Shown here: positions 13,360-20,844 of the stretch, in pieces | Layout: each line of letters opens with the position of its first letter | Position numbering within the stretch: position 1 is the stretch's first letter | Source: a virus | DNA: 24,004 nucleotides | IMG/VR virus record: IMGVR_UViG_3300042691_033377 | Span: 1 to 24,004 of that record | Strand: one strand, 5' to 3' | Position numbers and translations under genes: made by a program | Notes under the pieces: generated by a model | Seen by the model: only the letters and a program-made list of their open reading frames with translations | Database searches by the model: none | What the model was told of the DNA's origin: nothing

Positions 13360-14391
13360 ATGATTAGATTCGGTTATTGTTGTATCAATATGCAACTATC
13401 AAAGCAAAGCATCCGTACGGGTCGCACTATGATTGATCGCAAATTCCGTCAAGGCGGTATGCAACTTGCTTCAGACATTTCATTGGCTAATGCCCGTGAC
13501 TTGTTAACTATCTTGCAGTGGAACGAGCAGCAAGGCATTCGTTTGTATCGAATCGGTAGCGAGATATTTCCTAGGTGGAATCATTATGAGCTAGCAGATT
13601 TACCTGACATTGCTGAGATTGCTAAGCATCTTCGAGCTGCCGGTGACTTTGCTCGTGCACACGGTCATCGTCTTACTACTCATCCTGGCCCGTTTCATAT
13701 CTTAGGTAGTCCAGATCCTGTAGTTGTAGAAAATTCGATTGTTGGTCTTGAACGGCATAGCGAGATGTTCGATCTTATGGGCTATGCTCCTAGCTTTGAC
13801 AATCTTATCAATATTCACGTTGGTGCTACCTATGGTGATAAGATTGGTACTACTCAGCGCTGGATTCAGAATTGGCATCGACTATCCGATTCTCTTAAGT
13901 CCCGTCTCGTGTTAGAAAATGATGACAAAGCATCTATGTATTCGGTGCGTGACTTGTATGAGTTAGTTCATTCCGAAACTGCTGTTCCTATTACATTTGA
14001 TTATTGGCATCACACTTTCAATACTGGTGACTTAACCGAACGAGAAGCATTCTTTCTAGCTCGCGGTACCTGGGAGAAACACGGTGTTACTCAGTGCACT
14101 CATTACTCAGAATCTCGCCGACGCGAGCAGCAACGACTTATTGAAGGCATTTGTGCCAATCATGGCATCCCATTCGAAGATCTTCCCAATTGGCCTACTT
14201 TTGCTAAGATGTACAAAGAGTTTAGCAAGATCAAAGAGCAGGCTCATGCTGACTATATTTTAGCATTACCTGACACTTACGGTGTAGATAATCTAGATGT
14301 CGAAGTAGAAGCTAAGGCCAAAGAACTAGCAATTCAGAATGTTGGAATTGATTGTTGGGCGGGCAATACAAATAAGCAGTTAATTTTATAG
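13360..14391 (+). CDS. uvsE: UV DNA damage endonuclease (UvdE/UvsE)
   Basis: A 343-residue TIM-barrel endonuclease that nicks DNA 5' of UV photoproducts to start repair. Family hallmarks appear in order: FGYCCIN at the N-terminus, LYRIGSEIFP (62-71), RLTTHPGPFHILGSPDP with H108, SIVGLERH, NIHVGATYGDK with H153, RLVLENDD with E186, ITFDYWHHTF with D214, H217 and H218, and THYSES with H248 and E251. These match the metal-binding His/Glu/Asp set of the family, so the enzyme looks intact. Codon use is visibly richer in GC (CGC, GGC, CTT) than in neighbouring genes, suggesting separate acquisition. A host-type promoter suggests early expression to repair the infecting DNA. Confidence 0.93.
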   Translation: MIRFGYCCINMQLSKQSIRTGRTMIDRKFRQGGMQLASDISLANARDLLTILQWNEQQGIRLYRIGSEIFPRWNHYELADLPDIAEIAKHLRAAGDFARAHGHRLTTHPGPFHILGSPDPVVVENSIVGLERHSEMFDLMGYAPSFDNLINIHVGATYGDKIGTTQRWIQNWHRLSDSLKSRLVLENDDKASMYSVRDLYELVHSETAVPITFDYWHHTFNTGDLTEREAFFLARGTWEKHGVTQCTHYSESRRREQQRLIEGICANHGIPFEDLPNWPTFAKMYKEFSKIKEQAHADYILALPDTYGVDNLDVEVEAKAKELAIQNVGIDCWAGNTNKQLIL

Positions 14392-14393
14392 TA

Positions 14394-14414
14394 GTATATT
14401 TATTATTAAATAAA
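14394..14414 (+). promoter_or_regulatory. Putative phage late promoter element (variant)
   Basis: GTATATTTATTATTAAATAAA starts three bases after the uvsE stop and lies 29 bases before ATG 14444. It is a variant of the recurrent element, with TATTTATT in place of TATTTATA. Confidence 0.4.
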
Positions 14415-14443
14415 ATAATATTAATTAATAAAAGTAAATTGTT

Positions 14444-14623
14444 ATGGCGTATTACAAATACAAAGCAAAAATTACCGATGATATTGAGGATGCTCGTGAA
14501 ATTATCCGTAATGTAGGTCGAACCATCAATGAAGGTAAAACTGATTATCATTCGGTACTAAACAACTTAGCAATCGCTTTAAAGAAATTGGATTCTGCTC
14601 GTTATTATATTGACCGAGAATAA
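14444..14623 (+). CDS. Small hypothetical protein
   Basis: A 59-residue protein, MAYYKYKAKITDDIEDAREIIRNVGRTINEG..., reading as one strand followed by two amphipathic helices (DIEDAREIIRNVGRTI; YHSVLNNLAIALKKLDSARYYIDRE). It is preceded by a late-type element and ends 6 bases before the membrane protein gene, so they are probably co-expressed. No family is recognised. Confidence 0.6.
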   Translation: MAYYKYKAKITDDIEDAREIIRNVGRTINEGKTDYHSVLNNLAIALKKLDSARYYIDRE

Positions 14624-14629
14624 AAATCA

Positions 14630-15616
14630 ATGAATCGTATTTTTCCGTATGTTGTATTAATAGCAGCATTTGCACTTGCTGGAAGTGCTGCCTATTATAG
14701 CGTGTTTGGACTAAGCAAATTATTTTCATCCCAAGCCGGCGCAATTATTATACTTGCTGGTACATTAGAAGCATCCAAACTTATTTCTGCATCGTATTTG
14801 CATCGTTATTGGGAACAGATAACTTGGACTATCAGAATCTATTTAATGATTGCGGTGTTTATTTTAATGTGTATAACTTCCCTAGGGATATATGGATTTC
14901 TAGTATCGGCTTATCAAGATACTGCTAACCGTTATGCAAATCAAGAAGTTATCATTGAAAATTTGCAAGATAAAAAATCTAGATTCGAAACACAATTAAC
15001 ACAGATTAATCAGGAAAAACAAACGGTTACTGATAATATTAATAAACTAACCGGGGCATTGTCTAACAATGTTATTCAGTACACTGACCGTCAGGGCAAT
15101 CAAGTAATACGTACCAGCGCTGAGAATCGTAAAGCATATGAAATTCAATTAACGAATGCCAATGCCAGACTTGTAGATATAAACACAAAACAAACATCCT
15201 TATCAGATTCAGTTACTGCAATAGATTTAAAAATAACAGATTTACGAACTACATCAGATATTGCTGCTGAAATTGGTCCATTAAAATATATTGCTAAAAT
15301 AACTAATTCTACAATGGATAGTGTGGTAAATTGGTTGATTATTTTATTAATAATAGTTTTTGACCCATTGGCAATCGTATTATTAATTTCAGCAAATAAA
15401 GCACTAGGATTTAGTAATACACCTAAAATACAGCAACCAGAGCCTATAATAGAAACTATAATCGAAGAACAGCCACAAGTTGAAATTATAGAACCAGATT
15501 CACCACCTATACCTGAGCCAGATATAACACCGGAACCACCTAAACAAACATTGAACCCAGAAATATTGTCTTATTGGAATAAAATTAGAAATGAACGTAC
15601 GAACAAAAAAAGGTAA
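14630..15616 (+). CDS. Multi-span membrane protein with coiled coil
   Basis: A 328-residue integral membrane protein. Hydrophobic spans lie at about residues 5-27, 36-54 and 67-94, followed by a long Gln/Asn-rich coiled coil (about 100-200: ENLQDKKSRFETQLTQINQEKQTVTDNINKL, ANARLVDINTKQTSLSDSVTAIDLKITDL). A fourth span (about 231-257, VVNWLIILLIIVFDPLAIVLLIS) leads to a Pro/Glu-rich C-terminal tail. With four spans the tail and N-terminus lie on the same side, and the coiled coil is presumably on that side or in the periplasm depending on orientation. Similar unnamed membrane proteins occur in T4-like phages. It may act at the host inner membrane in lysis control, exclusion or replication anchoring; nothing here decides which. 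Confidence 0.7.
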   Translation: MNRIFPYVVLIAAFALAGSAAYYSVFGLSKLFSSQAGAIIILAGTLEASKLISASYLHRYWEQITWTIRIYLMIAVFILMCITSLGIYGFLVSAYQDTANRYANQEVIIENLQDKKSRFETQLTQINQEKQTVTDNINKLTGALSNNVIQYTDRQGNQVIRTSAENRKAYEIQLTNANARLVDINTKQTSLSDSVTAIDLKITDLRTTSDIAAEIGPLKYIAKITNSTMDSVVNWLIILLIIVFDPLAIVLLISANKALGFSNTPKIQQPEPIIETIIEEQPQVEIIEPDSPPIPEPDITPEPPKQTLNPEILSYWNKIRNERTNKKR

Positions 15617-15761
15617 TAAACCACCAGTTGGTTTTAAAAGATTGCAATGCAAATATTGTGATACTGTGTCAGAACGAGTAGATGAGAAAGCAACTGCAGT
15701 TACATGTTGGAAATGCACTCAAAAATTAGTCAATGGTGAAACATTGGAACTTAGAAAATAA
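15591..15761 (+). CDS. Small zinc-ribbon protein
   Basis: A 56-residue protein whose start overlaps the end of the membrane protein gene by 26 bases. It has two Cys pairs, C-K-Y-C and C-W-K-C, about 20 residues apart, typical of a four-Cys zinc ribbon. The N-terminus is basic (MNVRTKKGNKPPVGFKRL). Small zinc ribbons of this type in phages usually bind nucleic acid or regulate transcription or translation. Its place upstream of the HD protein and the late sigma factor is compatible with a regulatory role, but this is inference. Confidence 0.7.
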   Translation: MNVRTKKGNKPPVGFKRLQCKYCDTVSERVDEKATAVTCWKCTQKLVNGETLELRK

Positions 15762-15764
15762 TAC

Positions 15765-15781
15765 ATTATATTTTTAATAAA
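15765..15781 (+). promoter_or_regulatory. Weak late-type promoter element
   Basis: ATTATATTTTTAATAAA lies two bases before ATG 15784. It has TATTTTTA instead of TATTTATA and leaves little room for a leader, so it may be chance. Confidence 0.25.
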
Positions 15782-15783
15782 CT

Positions 15784-16560
15784 ATGTTAGAAGCAGAAAA
15801 AATAAAAACAAACTGGGAAATGTATCGGGCTATTGTTAATACTACATTTCCTACCCGTAAAGATGCATTAAATAAAATGTATGATGATTTTGAAGATCGT
15901 ATTGCATTAATGCCGGCTTCATCTATTGCACATTTTCATAATGCATTTGCCGGAGGTTATGTTGATCATATACTTCGTGTTATTGATTGCACTAAAGCAT
16001 TGTATGTAACATGGAAGTCGATGGGGGCTGATATGTCAGGTTATACTGAGGAAGAAATGATATTTGCAGCAATGCATCATGATTTAGGTAAAATAGGATT
16101 TCCAGGCGATGGTAATGAAGTGTATCAAGTAGAAACATCGGATTGGCATCGAAAGAATCAAAACAAGATGTACAAACACAATGAAAACATTCCATTCTCA
16201 ATGGTACCAGATCTTTCTATTTGGTTGCTACAAGAATATGATGTTAAAATGTCTTGGAATGAATATCAAGCAATTAAGATACATGATGGTATGTATGATG
16301 ATTCTAATAAACCATATTTTGTCGCTCGTTCAGCTCAAGCTAAATTAAAAACAAATCTTCCTATTTTATTGCATCATGCCGACCATATGGCTGCTCAGAT
16401 TGAATATGAACGATGGAGGAACCGCAACGCATCGACACCAAAGCCGGTTGCTGAAAAAAGCAAGGTAACTAAAAGTAACGGACTTAAAAACCTAGCAGAA
16501 AATAATCCAGATGTGGAAAAGACATTAACAGATATTTTTAGTGCATTTAACCAGGATTAA
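15784..16560 (+). CDS. HD-domain phosphohydrolase
   Basis: A 258-residue protein with HD-superfamily metal ligands: GGYVDH (H62), AAMHHDLGKIG (H98/H99 and D100), IKIHDG (H167, D168) and LLHHADHMA (H197/H198, D200). The order H...HD...D is that of HD phosphohydrolases acting on nucleotides or cyclic nucleotides. The substrate is not determined; dNTP, (p)ppGpp-like or cyclic signalling nucleotides are possible. The C-terminal 45 residues are polar and probably disordered. It is 2 bases before a small membrane protein gene, which overlaps the late sigma factor gene, so all three are likely on one transcript. It may tune nucleotide pools or host second messengers during infection. Confidence 0.8.
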   Translation: MLEAEKIKTNWEMYRAIVNTTFPTRKDALNKMYDDFEDRIALMPASSIAHFHNAFAGGYVDHILRVIDCTKALYVTWKSMGADMSGYTEEEMIFAAMHHDLGKIGFPGDGNEVYQVETSDWHRKNQNKMYKHNENIPFSMVPDLSIWLLQEYDVKMSWNEYQAIKIHDGMYDDSNKPYFVARSAQAKLKTNLPILLHHADHMAAQIEYERWRNRNASTPKPVAEKSKVTKSNGLKNLAENNPDVEKTLTDIFSAFNQD

Positions 16561-16562
16561 TT

Positions 16563-16862
16563 ATGTTGATTACATTTATAATACTATTTGTTATAGCATT
16601 AGGATCTGCAATATATATTGGATACCGGGCTTATTATCTAGCCGGTAAAATTGCCGATGCCTTAGAATACATTGAGGAATTAGAATTAACTAATGAATAT
16701 ATGTATGGTAAAATTGTGCAATCACACGATATCATGCAGCAAATAGACCGATTAGGTTCGTTTGAAGCAGAAGATGAAGCTGGCACTACATTCCAATTAT
16801 TAAATGAAGTTATAACTGAACTTAAAGAACAATTTGATGGCACGACGCAAGAAGAAAAGTAA
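16563..16862 (+). CDS. Small single-span membrane protein
   Basis: A 99-residue protein with one N-terminal membrane span (LITFIILFVIALGSAIYIGY) followed by a helical, acidic cytoplasmic or periplasmic segment (IADALEYIEELELTNEYMYGKIVQSHDIMQQIDRL) and a Glu-rich end. It is a likely coiled-coil partner protein. Its 3' end overlaps the late sigma factor gene by 26 bases, coupling the two. No family is assigned. Confidence 0.65.
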   Translation: MLITFIILFVIALGSAIYIGYRAYYLAGKIADALEYIEELELTNEYMYGKIVQSHDIMQQIDRLGSFEAEDEAGTTFQLLNEVITELKEQFDGTTQEEK

Positions 16863-17535
16863 TATTTATTTTACTAAGATAACAGATATTGCAATATCAG
16901 CATATAATAAAGCAGATAAACCTGTAACCCGAGAAAAAATATATCGTAGATTTATCTATCCAGCTTTCATGAAGTTAGCAGAAAACTTAATTAATAAAGT
17001 AAAACCTACTTATATTGATTCAAGTTTTTCTGATTTACAAACCGATTTAGTTACATTTTTAACTGAACGTTTAAATAAATTCAATCCAAATGCAGGTAAA
17101 GCATATTCATATTATACCAGAACTTCATTTAATTATTTAATTGCAGAAAATCAAAAAGCATATTCAAAACTTAAATCGGATATGCAAGAAATTGATATAG
17201 ATGAACAGCGAAATATCATAACAGAAATTCATAACGATGAAATGCGCGAAACACTACATTATTTTATGAATGGTTATGTAGAATATTGTTATGATAACTT
17301 GAATTTTATATTTAATAATCCTGTAGATATTCATGTAGCTGATTCAGTATTACATATTTTCGAAACCAGAGAAAATATTGAAGATTTCAATAAAAAAGCA
17401 TTGTATATTTTTATACGAGAGCGTACGGGTTTAGAAACAACTAACATTACCAGAGTTATAAAAGTATTGAAACAAATATACGAAGAAAAATTTTTAGCAT
17501 ATGAACGTAATAATTTCGTAAATCTCCCTTTTTAA
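16837..17535 (+). CDS. gp55-like sigma factor for late transcription
   Basis: A 232-residue protein resembling the T4 gp55 late sigma family, a minimal sigma with mainly a region-2-like domain. It starts at ATG 16837 (MARRKKKSNIYF) inside the previous gene. The core segment SFSDLQTDLVTFLTERLNKFNPNAGKAYSYYTRTSFNYLIAENQKAY (about 68-115) matches sigma region 2: helix, 'FDP..G.....Y....', then helix. In T4, gp55 with RNA polymerase core, gp33 and the gp45 clamp reads TATAAATA promoters. The hydrophobic C-terminus (NNFVNLPF) could be a clamp-contacting tail. The recurrent ATATTTATA elements in the window are its likely targets. The family call is by eye and the identity is moderate. Confidence 0.75.
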   Translation: MARRKKKSNIYFTKITDIAISAYNKADKPVTREKIYRRFIYPAFMKLAENLINKVKPTYIDSSFSDLQTDLVTFLTERLNKFNPNAGKAYSYYTRTSFNYLIAENQKAYSKLKSDMQEIDIDEQRNIITEIHNDEMRETLHYFMNGYVEYCYDNLNFIFNNPVDIHVADSVLHIFETRENIEDFNKKALYIFIRERTGLETTNITRVIKVLKQIYEEKFLAYERNNFVNLPF

Positions 17536-17549
17536 TATTTATTATTAAA
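17533..17549 (+). promoter_or_regulatory. Putative phage late promoter element (variant)
   Basis: TAATATTTATTATTAAA begins at the stop of the sigma gene and is followed by AAAGGA and ATG 17561. It would drive the tail block starting with the 144-residue gene. Confidence 0.45.
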
Positions 17550-17560
17550 GGATTTACGTT

Positions 17561-17995
17561 ATGGACAAGAATGATGAATTATTTAAAGGTACCACATTCG
17601 CGGACCTAATGTCCGATGTGTATCATAATTCTAAAAAAAAAGATAGGCAAATCAATCAATTGATTGCTCAGTTACAACCACTAATTCGCAATGCATCAGA
17701 TGCTACTATCATTGTACCTTTAATTAAAGAGTACTTAGATGTAGCTGTAAAGAATGATGATCATCTTGTTAAATTAACAGCAATCGTTCAGCGATATATT
17801 TCGACTAAACAGACAATATCTGGTGCTGATAGTTTATTATCAGAAGAAGAAAAAAATCAATTATTAAAAATTGCTGAAAAAACTTTATCTGATGAATTAA
17901 CAGATGAGATTGATAATATTACACATGAAGATGAACTATTAAAACAAAAAATAGCTATAGCAAAAAGCAAAGTGGAAAAGGGTACGAATGAATAA
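17561..17995 (+). CDS. Hypothetical helical protein next to the late sigma factor
   Basis: A 144-residue, mostly helical, acidic protein (DRQINQLIAQLQPLIRNASDATIIVPLIKEYLDVAVKNDDHLVKLTAIVQRYI...LLSEEEKNQLLKIAEKTLSDELTDEIDN). It is located between the gp55-like gene and the baseplate hub gene and overlaps the latter by 8 bases. A late co-activator role (T4 gp33-like) would fit the position, but I see no motif to support it. A virion assembly factor is equally possible. Confidence 0.6.
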   Translation: MDKNDELFKGTTFADLMSDVYHNSKKKDRQINQLIAQLQPLIRNASDATIIVPLIKEYLDVAVKNDDHLVKLTAIVQRYISTKQTISGADSLLSEEEKNQLLKIAEKTLSDELTDEIDNITHEDELLKQKIAIAKSKVEKGTNE

Positions 17996-18992
17996 CATTC
18001 AATTTCACATTGGAGAAGTAGTAGCAGAACCTAGGGTTAAAACATACGAATATTCTGACAAAAATAATTTTCAAATATTTGTAAAAACATATACTGATTA
18101 TTACAATCAAGAAGAAATACGAGCGATTCCTCTTAATTCTAATATAAAACAAATACCTAGAGTAGGGGAACATGTTTTATTAGTTAGTGGATTAGATGTA
18201 GAAAATGATTCACAAACCATGTATACGAAATGGTATTATGTTTCTACATTCTCGGTATTATCAGATGTTAATAGTGACTTTTTACAGGGAGTAGCAAAAT
18301 ATACAAATACATATACGCCGCCATCATCATTTATAGAACGAGAAGTTTCTTTTTTACAGCCATATGAAGGCGATAGTATTTTTGAAGGTCGTTTTGGAAA
18401 TACTATTAGATTAGGTAGTACAATTGTAGGCGGCCAATATCAAAATCCTACATCCTGGAAAGGATTGAATTCAGGTGATCCGATAATAGTTATATCAAAC
18501 GGAGCTCCATATAAAAAAAATTCATATATTGTAGAAAATCCAGAAACAGACCAATCATCTTTATATTTAACTAGCACACAGAATATACCTAGTTTACTAT
18601 TAGGAGATAAAAATTCTAGAAATCCATTAAACTGTTTTTTACCTAATGAATCTAAATTTTCAAAATCACAGTTTATCGGAGTTGCAGACCGTATTATATT
18701 AAAAGCAAAAACTGACGTTGCAGTAATTGATTCTCCTACGGCAATTATTTTGAATACCACTGGCGATGTTAGAATTGGATCTGATGAAGCAGATCAATCC
18801 ATGGTGCATGGCGATGTTTTACTTAATATTATACAATTATTAATTACGCAAATGTTATCTGGAGTACAGATTGGCGATACATATGCCCCATCTGGGGGGT
18901 ATGCTAATAGCGGTACATATGCACAACAAGCACAAACGCTACTTAAAGATTTACTAAGTTCTACATATTTTATTAAGAAAAATACATATTAA
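17988..18992 (+). CDS. Baseplate hub/spike OB-fold protein (gp5 N-terminal/gpV-like)
   Basis: A 334-residue virion protein. Residues about 35-85 have OB-fold character (KTYTDYYNQEEIRAIPLNSNIKQIPRVGEHVLLVSGLD), as in the N-terminal domain of T4 gp5 and related hub spikes. Residues 117-140 include PYEGDSIFEGRFGNTIRLGS, a segment I associate with T4-like hub proteins. The C-terminal part (DVAVIDSPTAIILNTTGDVRIGSDEADQSMVHGDVLLNIIQLL) resembles the end of gpV-type spike domains. Unlike T4 gp5 it has no lysozyme domain; wall lysis may be supplied by the fusion enzyme encoded at 2503-3831. It heads the tail gene block. Confidence 0.75.
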   Translation: MNNIQFHIGEVVAEPRVKTYEYSDKNNFQIFVKTYTDYYNQEEIRAIPLNSNIKQIPRVGEHVLLVSGLDVENDSQTMYTKWYYVSTFSVLSDVNSDFLQGVAKYTNTYTPPSSFIEREVSFLQPYEGDSIFEGRFGNTIRLGSTIVGGQYQNPTSWKGLNSGDPIIVISNGAPYKKNSYIVENPETDQSSLYLTSTQNIPSLLLGDKNSRNPLNCFLPNESKFSKSQFIGVADRIILKAKTDVAVIDSPTAIILNTTGDVRIGSDEADQSMVHGDVLLNIIQLLITQMLSGVQIGDTYAPSGGYANSGTYAQQAQTLLKDLLSSTYFIKKNTY

Positions 18993-19000
18993 GGAAAGTT

Positions 19001-19843
19001 ATGGCATCTATAGTACCACCATTAGATTTTATACCAAAATTACCAGGTATTGGCGCTGAATTAGTTGGTGAACAATTAAATAAACAGCTAGATCAGTTTA
19101 CGCAAATAGCATCACAAACTATACAAGATTCAGTAAAATTACCAATCGATTGTAAATGTGATGATCCTCGTATTAAAAAAATAAAAGAACAATTAGCAGA
19201 GGTACAAAAACAAATAACAACCATACAAGAAAATATTCCAAAAATACAACAAACAATTAATCAAGTTAAACAAGTTGTTAATACGGCACAAAGTATAAAA
19301 GCAACAATAGCAGCTGCTCAATTATCAAATCCAGTTACTGCTCCGTTATTTATAGCACAACAGTTAACTGCAATACAAGATGCTACTATAGTTAATGCAA
19401 TCAATTCGTTATCACAATTTTCTACGTTGCCTACTCAACTTACAGGTCGTTTACAAACATTAGTTCCACCGCTTATATCGGCATTAACAAAAGTCGATAA
19501 TGCATGTAGCGGTACCGGAGATACTACTTCATTAATAATTCCAGAATCATTGACTGATTTGAATTTAGATAATTATAATGATTTAGCTTCAAGTGAATTC
19601 TACAATGAATTAAATGTATCTGATGCAGATTTACGAGATCGATCCAACCAAATTGAATCGTTAATATCGAGACAACAAAATTTGTTAGAATCATTGCAAG
19701 AAGCTCCTAGTCAAGTTTATCAGGATCAAGGACTACCAGATTCTGAATTAGGAAAAACTGGAGATTATTATATAGATTTAACTACGAGTCAAATTTATGG
19801 ACCTAAACTAACAGCAACAGATTGGGGACAGCCCATAAATTAA
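19001..19843 (+). CDS. Tail or baseplate-associated coiled-coil protein
   Basis: A 280-residue protein with a good site AAGGAAAG before the ATG. A Cys-rich spot (DCKCDDPR, about 50-57) is followed by a long Gln-rich coiled coil (IKKIKEQLAEVQKQITTIQENIPKIQQTINQVKQVV). The last 40 residues, ending SELGKTGDYYIDLTTSQIYGPKLTATDWGQPIN, match a recurrent 'GDYYID..T..IYGPK....WG' end found on many phage fibre or fibre-tip proteins. It lies between hub and wedge genes and is presumably a virion component. Exact role unknown. Confidence 0.65.
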   Translation: MASIVPPLDFIPKLPGIGAELVGEQLNKQLDQFTQIASQTIQDSVKLPIDCKCDDPRIKKIKEQLAEVQKQITTIQENIPKIQQTINQVKQVVNTAQSIKATIAAAQLSNPVTAPLFIAQQLTAIQDATIVNAINSLSQFSTLPTQLTGRLQTLVPPLISALTKVDNACSGTGDTTSLIIPESLTDLNLDNYNDLASSEFYNELNVSDADLRDRSNQIESLISRQQNLLESLQEAPSQVYQDQGLPDSELGKTGDYYIDLTTSQIYGPKLTATDWGQPIN

Positions 19844-19849
19844 TATTTA

Positions 19850-19867
19850 CAATATTTATATAAAAAG
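19850..19867 (+). promoter_or_regulatory. Putative phage late promoter element
   Basis: CAATATTTATATAAAAAG lies 6 bases before ATG 19874 and repeats the 1702-1717 element almost exactly. It would drive the gp25/gp6-like operon. Confidence 0.5.
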
Positions 19868-19873
19868 TATAAT

Positions 19874-20371
19874 ATGGATTCAAAAACGTTGATAAAAGCA
19901 CTTAAATTAGCAGTGCGAGATGTTATTAAAGAAGAATTAACTGATATTCTTCGCGAAGGGTTACAATCTACAATAACGGAAATGAAACAACCTAAAACGA
20001 CATTACCAAAACAAAAAATTAATACTTCGACTACAGCAAAAAGACCGGTAAAATTCGAAGAAAACCGATGGGCATCTATACTAAATGAAACAGATCCGTT
20101 ATCTGAACAAGCGCCATTAGCAATGAATAGTTTTAAAGATATGATGCACGAAGGAATGGAAGAAATTCGAATGTCTTCTAAAGATGCACAAGGATTTAGT
20201 TCAATGCGGCAGAATATGAAATCTGCAATGGGTTTAGCACCAGAAGTACCACAAGTAATGGAAGATCCGGAAACTGGTAAAACATATGAAGTAGCCCCAG
20301 AAGTGCAACAAGCATTAACTAGAGATTATTCGTCGTTAATGAAGGCAATAAATAAAAAGAAAGGTAATTAA
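19874..20371 (+). CDS. Hypothetical virion-region protein
   Basis: A 165-residue protein with a basic amphipathic N-terminal helix (MDSKTLIKALKLAVRDVIKEELTDILREG), containing I18-K-E20 and L26-R-E28, so it may be processed by the prohead protease. A Thr/Lys/Pro-rich linker (about 37-60) follows, then Met-rich acidic helices (SFKDMMHEGMEEIRMSS) and MEDPETGKTYEVAPEVQQALTRDYSSLMKAI. It overlaps the gp25-like gene (TAATG). A core or baseplate assembly factor is possible; I recognise no family. Confidence 0.6.
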   Translation: MDSKTLIKALKLAVRDVIKEELTDILREGLQSTITEMKQPKTTLPKQKINTSTTAKRPVKFEENRWASILNETDPLSEQAPLAMNSFKDMMHEGMEEIRMSSKDAQGFSSMRQNMKSAMGLAPEVPQVMEDPETGKTYEVAPEVQQALTRDYSSLMKAINKKKGN

Positions 20372-20844
20372 TGCCATATCAGGTAGCAAATATAAATCAA
20401 ACTAGTAATCCAAACACGGCATTAGGAATCACATTACCTTTTAATGGCGCTAATGGGTTGTTTTCGTCTACCTACACAACACAACAACAAGCAATTAGCA
20501 ATTTAAAAAATTTATTGTTAACTGTTAAAGGCGAACGTGTACAACATCCTAAATTTGGTACAGATTTAGTTAGATTGTTATTTGAGCCTAATACCGATGT
20601 TATAAAACAAAATGTAAATGAAGTTATAACAGAACCAGTTAGTCGGTGGTTACCATACATTAATATAATTGAAATTAAAACTATAACCGCTGAAGAAGAT
20701 CCAAATTTGGATCATAATATTTCTATATCAATTACATTTAATCTCGTTGACAATTTATTAAAAGAAGATGATTTAACTACGATAACGTTAAATGCATCTA
20801 ATAATCAAATAACGATATCGGATTCTGCTACAAATGGAAACTAA
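20371..20844 (+). CDS. gp25-like baseplate wedge protein
   Basis: A 157-residue protein of the GPW/gp25 family, a conserved wedge component that joins the baseplate to the tail sheath initiator in contractile tails. The middle segment TTQQQAISNLKNLLLTVKGERVQHPKFGTDLVRLLFEPNTDVIKQNVNEVITEPVSRWLPYINIIEI has the family pattern: a helix, the 'GER...P.FG..L..llFEp' block, then the helix leading to 'RW.P.i.i'. It overlaps the gp6-like gene by 11 bases, the same gp25-then-baseplate-J order seen in many contractile phages. Confidence 0.88.
   Translation: MPYQVANINQTSNPNTALGITLPFNGANGLFSSTYTTQQQAISNLKNLLLTVKGERVQHPKFGTDLVRLLFEPNTDVIKQNVNEVITEPVSRWLPYINIIEIKTITAEEDPNLDHNISISITFNLVDNLLKEDDLTTITLNASNNQITISDSATNGN

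Noticed and set aside
17561-17995. T4 gp33-like late co-activator
   Set aside because: The position beside the sigma gene is suggestive, but no gp33-like sequence feature is visible, so it is left as hypothetical.
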